From an uncultured Burkholderiales bacterium (GTDB lineage Bacteria; Pseudomonadota; Gammaproteobacteria; Burkholderiales; Burkholderiaceae): 34,156 nucleotides of DNA. A program made the position numbers and the translations under genes. The notes under the pieces are model-generated. The model had not been told where the DNA came from. It saw only the letters and a program-made list of their open reading frames with translations, and made no database searches. This document shows, in pieces, positions 7,519 to 15,234 of the stretch (within the stretch, counting starts at the first letter, position 1; each line of letters begins with the position of its first letter). The stretch is from contig CAMLJY010000064.1 in NCBI GenBank assembly GCA_946480465.1, positions 1-34,156 of the forward strand, read 5' to 3'.

Positions 7519-8550
7519 TCACAGCCCGTGGACGACGTTGCGCATCGGCGCGATGACGATGGCGCTGCGGTAGCGGTAGCACTGCCAATCGGTCACGTCG
7601 GGTGTGACCGGGGTGCCGAACAGGGTGGGCATGGCCGACGTCGCTTCGCAGGTGCCCAAGGCGTTCTTCTTCTCACGCTGCGGACTGCGCACGACGATGC
7701 CGATGCGCAGCGCGCGCACGCGGCCGATGTTGGTGTTGTCGAGGGTGGCGAAGGCGCCGCTCGGGTCGTCCCAGTTGCTCAGCGTGTCGGTCATCATGTT
7801 GGCCGAGGTGCCGTACTGCACGCGGAACGCCAGCACGTTGCGCATCAGCACCGAGGTGTTGCCATCCATCACGCGCGTGAACTGCAGGTTGTTGCCCACG
7901 ATGCCGTAGCGGTTCCACTGCACGGTGCCGAGCAAGGACACGCGGGAGTTCTCGCCATAGGTGGCCGGGGTGCTGAAGGTGAACTCGTTGTGCTTGCCCG
8001 TCGTGGCGAAGGTGAGCGACTGGCGTGTCGTCGCCGTTGCGGCCGCATTCGCGGTGACCGTGCGGACCAGGCAGGGCGCGGTCAGGTCCGTCGAGGCGAT
8101 GAGCACCGCCTGGCCGACGGTGACCGGCAGCAGCGACTTCAGGTTCGCGTCCGGCCCGGTCGAGGTCGACGACAGCCGCACGGCCGCGCCGGCCGCGACC
8201 TCGGTGCCGTAGATGACGTCCAGCGTGTCGTTGCCCGCGCTGTCGCGCGTCACCATGATGGGTGAGAAGTTGCCCCCGTCCACGACGGGCGCCAGGCCCC
8301 GGCTGAGGTTCAGGCGGTTGCACAGGTAGACGGAATCGCCGAAGAAGCCGAGGCCGCCATTGCCGACGTCGTTCTTGATCGACGTCAGCACCGAGCCGAT
8401 GTTGGCGCTGCTGCCGCCGGCGCTCACGCCTTGCCGCTGCGATGCGGTGAAGAGCCGCGCGCTGCTGACTGCGGCGATGCCGACGAGCACGCCGCACACC
8501 AGGCCGACCAGCAGCTCGATCAGCGTGATGCCGCGCGCTGGCCGGCGCAT
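7519..8550 (-). CDS. pilW: Type IV pilus minor pilin PilW
   Basis: 343 residues. The class III signal is MRRPARG followed by ITLIELLVGLVCGVLVGIAAV, with the canonical Glu at position +5. The rest is the long globular PilW domain (FFGDSVYLCNRLN, TVTANAA, DDPSGAFATLDNTNIGRVRALRIGIVVRS, DWQCYRYRSAI). PilW is a subunit of the minor pilin priming complex. I chose ATG 8550, which leaves a 7-nt gap after pilV. A GTG at 8571, preceded by AGGTGA, would add seven residues and overlap pilV by 14 nt; it is a real alternative and would give a 14-residue leader peptide. The end is 2 nt before pilX. Confidence 0.9.
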   Translation of the reverse strand: MRRPARGITLIELLVGLVCGVLVGIAAVSSARLFTASQRQGVSAGGSSANIGSVLTSIKNDVGNGGLGFFGDSVYLCNRLNLSRGLAPVVDGGNFSPIMVTRDSAGNDTLDVIYGTEVAAGAAVRLSSTSTGPDANLKSLLPVTVGQAVLIASTDLTAPCLVRTVTANAAATATTRQSLTFATTGKHNEFTFSTPATYGENSRVSLLGTVQWNRYGIVGNNLQFTRVMDGNTSVLMRNVLAFRVQYGTSANMMTDTLSNWDDPSGAFATLDNTNIGRVRALRIGIVVRSPQREKKNALGTCEATSAMPTLFGTPVTPDVTDWQCYRYRSAIVIAPMRNVVHGL

Positions 8551-8557
8551 TGGCGAG

Positions 8558-8986
8558 TTAGCGGATGTCACTGATCACCTGATGGGTTCGTTGATCGGTG
8601 TCGTTCTTGAACTGCCAGGTCAGCGTCACCGTCATTCGGTTGTTCGTGCCGTCGATGATGGACGTGGCGTCGATCGCGCCCGGCAGGCTCGCCAGCGCTC
8701 TCACCTTCCAGTCGTCGGCGCGCGCGCTGGCGGTCGGGCTGCTGCAGGACCCTGTGGCGGGCAGCGTGTAGCAGGCGGCATTCGCGTTGTCGACCAGCAT
8801 GGTGTTGAGCAGCTCGTCGGCGAGCAGGGACGCGGTCATGCGCTGCTGGCCTTCGGTGGCCTGCACCAGCATCCGTGTCTGCAGCTTGCTGAGCCCGAGC
8901 AGGCCGAAGGCCAGGACGGCGAGCGCGATCAGCGCATCCAGCAGCGTGATGCCGCGTTGCGCGGCGCGTGGGGGACGCTTGTTCAT
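8558..8986 (-). CDS. pilV: Type IV pilus modification/minor pilin protein PilV
   Basis: 142 residues. The leader MNKRPPRAAQRG precedes ITLLDALIALAVLAFGLLGLSKLQ, the usual PilV helix (G-x-T-L-L-E-V-L-[VI]-A-L...GLLG). Position +5 is Asp instead of the near-invariant Glu. The globular part carries CYTLPATGSCSS, probably a disulfide loop, and ends in the TVTLTWQF strand. PilV is part of the inner-membrane minor pilin complex that primes pilus assembly. The ATG overlaps the fimT stop by 4 bp (ATGA), indicating translational coupling. A GTG at 9010 would lengthen the leader by eight residues but has no advantage. Confidence 0.9.
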   Translation of the reverse strand: MNKRPPRAAQRGITLLDALIALAVLAFGLLGLSKLQTRMLVQATEGQQRMTASLLADELLNTMLVDNANAACYTLPATGSCSSPTASARADDWKVRALASLPGAIDATSIIDGTNNRMTVTLTWQFKNDTDQRTHQVISDIR

Positions 8987-9465
8987 GGGCAGCTCAGCTT
9001 GTTCGCGCACAGGCGCAGCGCGCCGCCGGCATCGACCTGCAGGCGCGGGCAGCGGTATTCCTCGGAGCAGGTGACGCTGGTGCTGTCGATGTCGACGGTG
9101 ACGTCGGTGCCGCGCGGGCGGGTCATGCCGTCGCTGCCGAAGTCCACGTTGACCACCTCCGCCACGATGCGTTCGGGGAAGAGCCGGTCGCGAACCACCA
9201 TCGGGGCCACGCCCGTCATGTCGATGACCTGCGTTCCGCCGGTGGTCACGGCCAGGCGCACCTGGCCGTTGCGCTTGATCGCCTCGCTCTGGGCGAACAG
9301 CGCTTCGGCCATCAGCGAATTGCCCGACTCGCGCAGCCGTGAATTGGCGATGTAGTCGCTCAGGAACGGCGCCACCATCGTCGAGGTGATGGCCAGGAAC
9401 ACCAGCACCATCATCATTTCGATCAGCGTCACGCCGCGCGCGCGCGAGCGGTTCAGGTGTCGCAT
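8983..9465 (-). CDS. fimT: GspH/FimT family minor pseudopilin (FimT/FimU)
   Basis: 160 residues. The leader MRHLNRSRARG is followed by VTLIEMMMVLVFLAITSTMVAPFLSDYIANSRLRESGNSL, the characteristic FimT/GspH N-terminus with Glu at +5 and the RLRE helix end. The C-terminal domain contains cysteines in VTCSEEYRCPRL and LRLCANKLSCP, likely two disulfides. In other bacteria FimT/FimU proteins sit in the tip complex, and some bind DNA during natural transformation; this copy has no feature that decides between those roles. The ATG at 9465 overlaps the pilE end by 13 nt and is preceded by AAGGGGG, a usable ribosome binding site. The 3' end overlaps pilV. Confidence 0.88.
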   Translation of the reverse strand: MRHLNRSRARGVTLIEMMMVLVFLAITSTMVAPFLSDYIANSRLRESGNSLMAEALFAQSEAIKRNGQVRLAVTTGGTQVIDMTGVAPMVVRDRLFPERIVAEVVNVDFGSDGMTRPRGTDVTVDIDSTSVTCSEEYRCPRLQVDAGGALRLCANKLSCP

Positions 9466-9875
9466 GAGACCCCCTTGATGGTCCAGCAGTTGGTGCTCGG
9501 CGTGCCCTTCGGGTGGGAGGTGGTCCGCCGCACGGCGTCCTGGTCGATGGAGTAGGAGTAGCCGGACATCGGCCCTGAGCCGGTCACCGTCGCGGTGTAG
9601 CCCTGGCCGCCAGCCGTTATCGCGCAGGCCAGCGTGAACTTGTCTCCGGTCGGCACACTGGGGGTGCAGCTTGCGGTGCCGTAGTTGCCCACGTCCTGGT
9701 AGCGCTGCTCCATGCGGGATGCATAGGAACTCAGCATCTCCAGGCCCTCGGCCACGCGCGAGCGCTGCACGGAGTTGTTGTAGACAGGCAGCGCAATCGC
9801 CGCCAGGATGGCGACGACGGCGCAAGTGACCATGAGTTCCAGCAGCGTGAAGCCGCGGGTGCGAGAGGCAGGCAT
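9453..9875 (-). CDS. pilE: Type IV pilus minor pilin PilE
   Basis: 140 residues. The prepilin leader MPASRTRG is followed by FTLLELMVTCAVVAILAAIALPVYNNSVQRSRVAEGLEMLSSYASRMEQRYQD, the PilE/PilA-like N-terminal helix with Glu at +5 and the conserved proline kink. The globular part is short and has Cys pairs (TASCTPS, TLACAIT, TNCWTIKGVSCDT). Length and context identify it as the minor pilin PilE rather than the major pilin. It is the first gene of the operon; in Pseudomonas aeruginosa the order is fimU-pilV-pilW-pilX-pilY1-pilE, so the position differs. The start at ATG 9875 is supported by the short basic leader and a GGAG 7 nt upstream. Confidence 0.88.
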   Translation of the reverse strand: MPASRTRGFTLLELMVTCAVVAILAAIALPVYNNSVQRSRVAEGLEMLSSYASRMEQRYQDVGNYGTASCTPSVPTGDKFTLACAITAGGQGYTATVTGSGPMSGYSYSIDQDAVRRTTSHPKGTPSTNCWTIKGVSCDT

Positions 9876-9893
9876 CGTGCGCTCCGGGACCGT

Positions 9894-9915
9894 GTCGCCA
9901 GCAACCCCTGGCGAC
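9894..9915 (-). promoter_or_regulatory. Inverted repeat in the pilE leader
   Basis: A perfect 8-bp inverted repeat, GTCGCCAG (9894-9901) and CTGGCGAC (9908-9915), with a 6-nt spacer, ends 19 nt before the pilE ATG. It could be an mRNA leader hairpin or a regulator site controlling the whole minor pilin operon. No convincing -35/-10 pair could be fixed in the 290 bp between pilE and the divergent gene. Confidence 0.45.
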
Positions 9916-10155
9916 CTGGGGACGGGTCGGACTCTAAAGAGCCTCGCCCCGCTTTCACCAGCGGAATCGGTCACGAATCACCCCGGCTTGAGGGGTCGAA
10001 GGCAATCAGATGTGTCCCCGCCGACAAGCGGTGCGTGGTACCTACCGAACGGCGGGAGCGGCGAGGGCCGTGGAGCCGGTCCGGTGGCGCCCATGGGCCG
10101 GTCCGCGCGGCCCGCGTGCGGGATCGCCCGCTGCATCGCACGCCGTCCCGGCGCC

Positions 10156-10161
10156 CACAAT
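10156..10161 (+). promoter_or_regulatory. -10-like hexamer just before the desaturase start
   Basis: CACAAT ends 5 nt before ATG 10167, so a transcript starting at the usual distance would be leaderless or nearly so. No clear -35 box is visible. Part of a recurring pattern described in the findings. Confidence 0.4.
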
Positions 10162-10166
10162 TCCGC

Positions 10167-11264
10167 ATGACCGACGCGCAGATCATCGTGCTCGCCACGC
10201 CCGTGTTTCTCGCGCTGATCGCGCTGGAATGCGCGGTCGGCATTGCGCGCGGGCGCAACACCTATCGGTTGAACGATGCGATGACGAGTATCGGCCTGGG
10301 CATGCTCAGCCAGGTCGTGGGCCTGTTCACCAAGCTGTTGATGGTCGGCATCTACACGCTGGTCTTCGACCAGGCGGCACCCTGGTCGTTGCCGGCCGAC
10401 TCGCCGTGGGTCTGGCCGGCCGCGCTGCTGCTGTACGACTTCCTCTACTACTGGAAGCACCGGCTCGGTCACCGGGTGGCCCTGCTGTGGGCGGCGCACG
10501 TCGTGCACCACCAGAGCGAGGACTACAACCTCTCCACGGCGCTGCGCCAGACCTCCACCGACTGGATCGCCGGCTGGGTCTTCTATCTGCCGATGGCGCT
10601 GCTGGGCTTTCCGCCGCTGGTCTTCGGCGTGGTCGCATTGGTCGACCTGCTGTACCAGTACTGGGTGCACACGCAGCAGATCGGGCGCCTGGGCTGGTTC
10701 GACCGCGTGTTCTGTTCTCCGTCGAACCACCGGGCGCACCATGCCGTGAACGACCGCTACCTGGACAAGAACTACGGCGGCATCCTGGTGCTTTGGGATC
10801 GCCTGTTCGACAGCTTCGAAATGGAGCGGGACGACGACCCCTGCATCTACGGCACCCGTTCGCCGCTGCGCAGCTTCAACCCGCTGTGGGCGAACCTCGA
10901 GGTGTATGCCGCGCTGGCCCATGACAGCTGGCACGCGCGGCGCTGGGCCGACAAGTTCAGGGTCTGGCTCATGCCGCCGGGTTGGCGGCCCGACGACGTC
11001 GCCCGCCGCTTCCCGAAGCCAGCCTTCGACCTGCGGCGCGCCGAGCGTTTCGACCCACCGATGGGCCGGTTGCAGCGCGTGCTGGCGCTGCTGCTGTTCG
11101 TGGCGGTGCTGTGCGGCGTCGTGGCCTTGCTGTGGACCGCGCACAGCCTGAGCCGCCCCGAACAGCTGCTCGCCGCCGCGGCCTTGCTCGCTGCGCTGTG
11201 GTTGCTGGGCTGGCTGGGCTGCGGCGGCGGCGCCGTCGCGGTGCGCCAGCTCGACAGGGCCTGA
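10167..11264 (+). CDS. Sterol desaturase / fatty acid hydroxylase superfamily protein
   Basis: 365 residues, an integral membrane protein with hydrophobic segments near 6-26, 42-66, 82-95, 133-165 and a C-terminal pair near 305-355. The three histidine boxes of non-haem di-iron membrane hydroxylases are present: KHRLGH (His98, His102), HVVHHQ (His111, His114, His115) and SNHRAHH (His188, His191, His192). The family uses oxygen to hydroxylate or desaturate lipids or sterol-like molecules in membranes; the substrate of this bacterial branch is not known. The C-terminal transmembrane extension beyond the catalytic domain is common in the proteobacterial branch. The start is ATG 10167 because the preceding sequence is low-complexity and contains a -10-like element. 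It stands alone, divergent from the pilin operon. Confidence 0.88.
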   Translation: MTDAQIIVLATPVFLALIALECAVGIARGRNTYRLNDAMTSIGLGMLSQVVGLFTKLLMVGIYTLVFDQAAPWSLPADSPWVWPAALLLYDFLYYWKHRLGHRVALLWAAHVVHHQSEDYNLSTALRQTSTDWIAGWVFYLPMALLGFPPLVFGVVALVDLLYQYWVHTQQIGRLGWFDRVFCSPSNHRAHHAVNDRYLDKNYGGILVLWDRLFDSFEMERDDDPCIYGTRSPLRSFNPLWANLEVYAALAHDSWHARRWADKFRVWLMPPGWRPDDVARRFPKPAFDLRRAERFDPPMGRLQRVLALLLFVAVLCGVVALLWTAHSLSRPEQLLAAAALLAALWLLGWLGCGGGAVAVRQLDRA

Positions 11265-11275
11265 GGTGGGCCTGA

Positions 11276-11289
11276 GGACGCCGGCGTCC
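11276..11289. terminator. 14-bp palindrome behind the desaturase gene
   Basis: GGACGCC (11276-11282) is followed directly by its complement GGCGTCC (11283-11289), 11 nt after the desaturase stop. No T tract follows. It may mark the transcript end. The rest of the 150-bp gap before the next gene holds only the -10-like element at 11404. Confidence 0.35.
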
Positions 11290-11403
11290 CGGCGGGGCGC
11301 CTCGTGATGCGCTCAGCTTGCGGGTTAGCTTTCTCTCGCCGCGCGGGTGCGCCGCGTGATGCGAAGAGGGGATGCGGCCGGCGTATCCCTCCGGCGCGGC
11401 GGC

Positions 11404-11409
11404 TACATT
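11404..11409 (+). promoter_or_regulatory. -10-like hexamer before the FemAB/GNAT-like gene
   Basis: TACATT lies 7 nt before ATG 11417, in the context CGGCTACATTGC. Nearly the same sequence stands before lipB (25059). Predicts a leaderless mRNA; no -35 is obvious. Confidence 0.45.
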
Positions 11410-11416
11410 GCGCGGC

Positions 11417-12682
11417 ATGCCGATCGATGCCGCCCGAACCTCGACCCGCAGCCGCCTGAAGCGCGCCATCGCCACCATCGGGCGCAAGCGCCGCGCGCGG
11501 CGCACCTCCAGCGGCCTGGACTTCGTCCTCGCTGACCGCATCGATTTCGTCAACCCGGCGCACTGGGACGAACTGGCCGCGCAGACGGTGTTCCTGTCGC
11601 GCGACTACCTGCGGGTGCTCGAGGCCCATGCGCCGGACAACGTCGAACCGCGCTACGCGCTCGCCTACGACGAAGGCCGGCCGGTGGCGGCCATGCTCTT
11701 CCAGCGCGTGCTGGTCGGCGGCGAGCGGCTGCGCAAGCCGCGCAAGACCTCGCTGCTGGACAAGCCGGTGGCCCGGCTGCAGGAGCGCCTGCTGGTCTGC
11801 GGCAACCTGCTGGTGTGGGGCGCGCGCGGCGTCGCTTTCGCGCCGGAGGTGGATGCCGAGATGCTGTGGCACGGCGTCGGCGAAGCGATGTACCGGCTGC
11901 GCCGCGGGGACAAGCTGCTCGGCGAGTCGGACATCGCGTTGGTCAAGGACTTCTGCGGCCAGGCGCCGGCGGTGCGTGAGTCGCTGCGCCTCTTGGGCTA
12001 CCGCAGCGTCGACACCGAGCCCGACATGGTGCTGACCCTGGCCCCCGGCTGGCAGCGCTTCGACGACTACCTGGCCAGCCTGACCTCCAGCTACCGCAGC
12101 AGTGCGAAGAAGCTGCTGAAGGACTGCGCGGCCGCCGGCGTCACGCTGCGCTGCATCGACGCCGACGAGATGGCCCGGCGCCAGGACGAACTGCATGCGC
12201 TGTACGAGCAGGTGCACCAGGCCCAGGGCCTGCGGCTGGCCTCGCTGCAGCCCGGCTACCTGCCGGCCATGGCGCGGGCCCTGGGCGAGCACGGCTTCGC
12301 CTGCCGCATCGCGGAGCTGGACGGCCGCGCCGTGGGCTTCGTCACCGCAGTGAAGGACGGCGCAACCGCGCTGGGCTACTACATCGGCTACGACCGCGAC
12401 ACCAACCAGCACGCGCCGGTGTACCTGGCGCTGCTGCAGTCAACGATCGAGGACGCGCTGCGCTTCGGCGCCGCGCGGCTGTCCCTCGGCCGCACGGCGC
12501 TGGAACCCAAGGCCCGGATGGGCTGCAAGCCCGAACCGCTGGCCTGTGCGGCGCGACACCGCGTTTCGGCGGTGAATGGCCTGGTCAGCGCCATCACGCG
12601 CAGCGCCACACACGACGAACCGCCCGATCGCAGCCCGTTCAAGCAAGGCGCCAAGAGCGCGGAAGTCTCCCCGGGCAGCTGA
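11417..12682 (+). CDS. GNAT/FemAB-like N-acyltransferase-fold protein
   Basis: 421 residues. After a very basic N-terminus (about 1-35, rich in Arg and Lys) comes a double acyltransferase fold of the peptidogalycan/FemAB-like type. Visible blocks are AYDEGRPVAAMLFQRVL, LLVCGNLLVWG, SLTSSYRSSAKKLLKDC (the basic helix typical of these proteins), FACRIAELDGRAVGFVTAV, GYYIGYDRDTNQHAPVYLALL and the closing SLGRTALEPKARMG. Such proteins transfer acyl or aminoacyl groups to amino-containing substrates, but this family is uncharacterised, and neither donor nor acceptor can be read from the sequence. The last 40 residues are polar and probably disordered. ATG 11417 was chosen from the short spacing to the -10-like element. 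It ends convergently with ruvB. Confidence 0.75.
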   Translation: MPIDAARTSTRSRLKRAIATIGRKRRARRTSSGLDFVLADRIDFVNPAHWDELAAQTVFLSRDYLRVLEAHAPDNVEPRYALAYDEGRPVAAMLFQRVLVGGERLRKPRKTSLLDKPVARLQERLLVCGNLLVWGARGVAFAPEVDAEMLWHGVGEAMYRLRRGDKLLGESDIALVKDFCGQAPAVRESLRLLGYRSVDTEPDMVLTLAPGWQRFDDYLASLTSSYRSSAKKLLKDCAAAGVTLRCIDADEMARRQDELHALYEQVHQAQGLRLASLQPGYLPAMARALGEHGFACRIAELDGRAVGFVTAVKDGATALGYYIGYDRDTNQHAPVYLALLQSTIEDALRFGAARLSLGRTALEPKARMGCKPEPLACAARHRVSAVNGLVSAITRSATHDEPPDRSPFKQGAKSAEVSPGS

Positions 12683-12705
12683 GGCCTGGACCATGCTCGC
12701 GGCGT

Positions 12706-12725
12706 GCCGGCCTGGCGCGGCCGGC
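12706..12725. terminator. Hairpin between convergent genes
   Basis: A perfect 7-bp stem GCCGGCC (12706-12712) / GGCCGGC (12719-12725) with a 6-nt loop lies in the 61-bp gap between the FemAB-like gene and ruvB. It could serve both strands; no T tract follows. Confidence 0.45.
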
Positions 12726-12743
12726 TTCCGCGCGGGACGGACC

Positions 12744-13808
<1,065 letters not shown>

Positions 13809-13815
13809 ACAGCGG

Positions 13816-13821
13816 ATTGTC
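13816..13821 (-). promoter_or_regulatory. -10-like hexamer before ruvB
   Basis: On the minus strand GACAAT ends 7 nt before the ruvB ATG (13808), inside the 48-bp ruvA-ruvB gap. It could give ruvB its own leaderless transcript in addition to read-through from ruvA. Confidence 0.4.
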
Positions 13822-13856
13822 GCTCGCGCCCGGGCCGCCGGGCCACAGGGTGGACG

Positions 13857-14432
13857 CTACTTCGACAGCGCCTTCAGCGCCTGCCGGATGCCTTCGGCCA
13901 CGCCGACGTCCGGCGGCAGCGCCTTCAGGGCCGCAGCGGCTTCCTTTTCGTTGTAGCCCAGCGCCATCAGCGCCTGCACGATGTCGGCCTGCGCGTCGCT
14001 GGCCACCGCCGTGCCTGGCGCGGCCATGTCCGGACCCAGCTTGCCCTTCAGTTCCAGCAGGAGCCGCTCGGCAGTCTTCTTGCCGATCCCCGGCACCTTG
14101 ACGAGCCGGCCAGCCTGCTGCTGCGTCACCGCCTGGCTCAGTTCGCCGACTGACAGGCCCGAGAGGATCGACAGCGCGGTGCGCGGCCCGATGCCCGAGA
14201 TGCGGATCAGCTGTCTGAAGGTGGCGCGCTCTTCATGTGTTAGGAATCCGTACAGCAGCTGCGCATCCTCGCGCACGACGAAGTGCGTCAGCAGCGTGAC
14301 GCGTTCGCCCAGGCCGGGCAGGTTGAAGAAGCTCGACATCGGCACGTCGACTTCATAGCCGACGCCATTCACGTCGATGAGAACTTGGGGCGGGGCCTTT
14401 TCCGCCAGGGTGCCGACGAGCCGACCGATCAT
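13857..14432 (-). CDS. ruvA: Holliday junction branch migration protein RuvA
   Basis: 191 residues, full length. RuvA tetramers bind the four-way junction and load RuvB. Domain I (OB fold, 1-64) begins [28 protein letters not shown]. Domain II has two helix-hairpin-helix motifs, visible as [15 protein letters not shown] and [16 protein letters not shown]. The flexible linker (about 135-145) leads to domain III ([17 protein letters not shown]), which contacts RuvB. The start is ATG 14432, preceded at 6 nt by CATAAT on the minus strand. It is the first gene of a ruvA-ruvB unit; no LexA-like box was recognised upstream. Confidence 0.97.
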   Translation of the reverse strand: MIGRLVGTLAEKAPPQVLIDVNGVGYEVDVPMSSFFNLPGLGERVTLLTHFVVREDAQLLYGFLTHEERATFRQLIRISGIGPRTALSILSGLSVGELSQAVTQQQAGRLVKVPGIGKKTAERLLLELKGKLGPDMAAPGTAVASDAQADIVQALMALGYNEKEAAAALKALPPDVGVAEGIRQALKALSK

Positions 14433-14438
14433 CGGCGG

Positions 14439-14444
14439 ATTATG
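14439..14444 (-). promoter_or_regulatory. -10 hexamer of ruvA
   Basis: CATAAT on the minus strand ends 6 nt before ATG 14432. It forms the end of a tandem 15-bp repeat (14441-14470), so the promoter region itself has been duplicated. Confidence 0.5.
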
Positions 14445-14470
14445 TGAGCACAGGCTATGTGAGCACAGGC
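14441..14470. repeat. Tandem 15-bp duplication upstream of ruvA
   Basis: TATGTGAGCACAGGC occurs twice head to tail (14441-14455 and 14456-14470). Read on the minus strand, the copy nearer ruvA continues into CATAAT, the farther one into CATAGC. The repeat may be a duplicated regulator site or a simple slippage event. Confidence 0.85.
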
Positions 14471-14537
14471 TGCTGGGCAGCCATGCCTCAGGTGCGCGCG
14501 CCGGGCCGCATCCCGCGTGGCTGTGCGCCGGGAACGG

Positions 14538-15185
14538 TCAGCGCCGGAAGAGTCCCAGGCGCTGCGCTTCGAGTGCTGCTTCGGCGCGCGAGCTGACGTT
14601 CAGTTTGCGGTAGATCTGCTTCACGTAGTCGGCGATCGTGTGGCGCGACAGGCCCAGCTGCACGCCGATCTCCGGCAGCGTGAAGCCCTTGGCGACACGC
14701 AGCAGCACCTCGCTCTCGCGCTCGGTCAGCGACACGTCCGGCATGGCCGACGCCGCAGGCTTGGCCATCGACGCGAAGTACTTGATGACCTTGCGCGCGA
14801 TCGAGGGCGAAAGTGGCGGCTCGCCCTGGCTGATGCGCTGCAGCTGTTCGGTGATCAGCTCGCGCGACTGCTCCTTCAGGATGTAGCCGTAAGCGCCGGC
14901 CTGCAGGGCGGGGAAGAGATGGTCGTCGTCGTCGTGGATCGTCACCACCACCGACTGCGCGTCCGGCTGCGCATCGCGCAGCGCCGCCACCACGTCGGTG
15001 CCCGAGCCGTCCGGCAGGCCCAGGTCGATCAGTGCCAGGTCGAACTTCATCGCCGCGACGTGGGCCAGGGCGTCGTGCACGCGCGAGCACTCCGTGATTT
15101 GGGCGTTGGGAAAGACCTGCAACACCAGGCTGCGCAACCATGCGCGGATCTCGTGCAGGTCCTCGAGCAGCAGGATGTTGTTCAT
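14538..15185 (-). CDS. LuxR/NarL-type response regulator
   Basis: 215 residues. An N-terminal receiver domain has the acidic pair Glu8-Asp9, phospho-acceptor Asp54 (ALIDLGLPDG), Thr82 and the conserved Lys104 (GYILKE). A linker of about 45 residues leads to a LuxR-type helix-turn-helix (about 152-210: LTERESEVLLRVAKG, EIGVQLGLSRHTIADYVKQIYRKLNVSSRAEA). It is therefore a DNA-binding transcription regulator activated by phosphorylation. It lies 49 nt downstream of the histidine kinase on the same strand and is almost certainly its partner. A run of four acidic residues (HDDDDH, near residue 86) follows Thr82 and is somewhat unusual. Targets are unknown. Confidence 0.93.
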   Translation of the reverse strand: MNNILLLEDLHEIRAWLRSLVLQVFPNAQITECSRVHDALAHVAAMKFDLALIDLGLPDGSGTDVVAALRDAQPDAQSVVVTIHDDDDHLFPALQAGAYGYILKEQSRELITEQLQRISQGEPPLSPSIARKVIKYFASMAKPAASAMPDVSLTERESEVLLRVAKGFTLPEIGVQLGLSRHTIADYVKQIYRKLNVSSRAEAALEAQRLGLFRR

Positions 15186-15234
15186 GCGGTTGGATGGGGG
15201 ATTGAAACCAAACCCGATCCATCGTAGCAGTCAC

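Noticed and set aside
10847..12412. Long open frame on - (521 codons) across the desaturase end and FemAB-like gene
   Set aside because: Antisense shadow crossing an intergenic region; no conserved motif.
14433..14537. SOS (LexA) box upstream of ruvA
   Set aside because: No CTG-N10-CAG palindrome was found in the gap.
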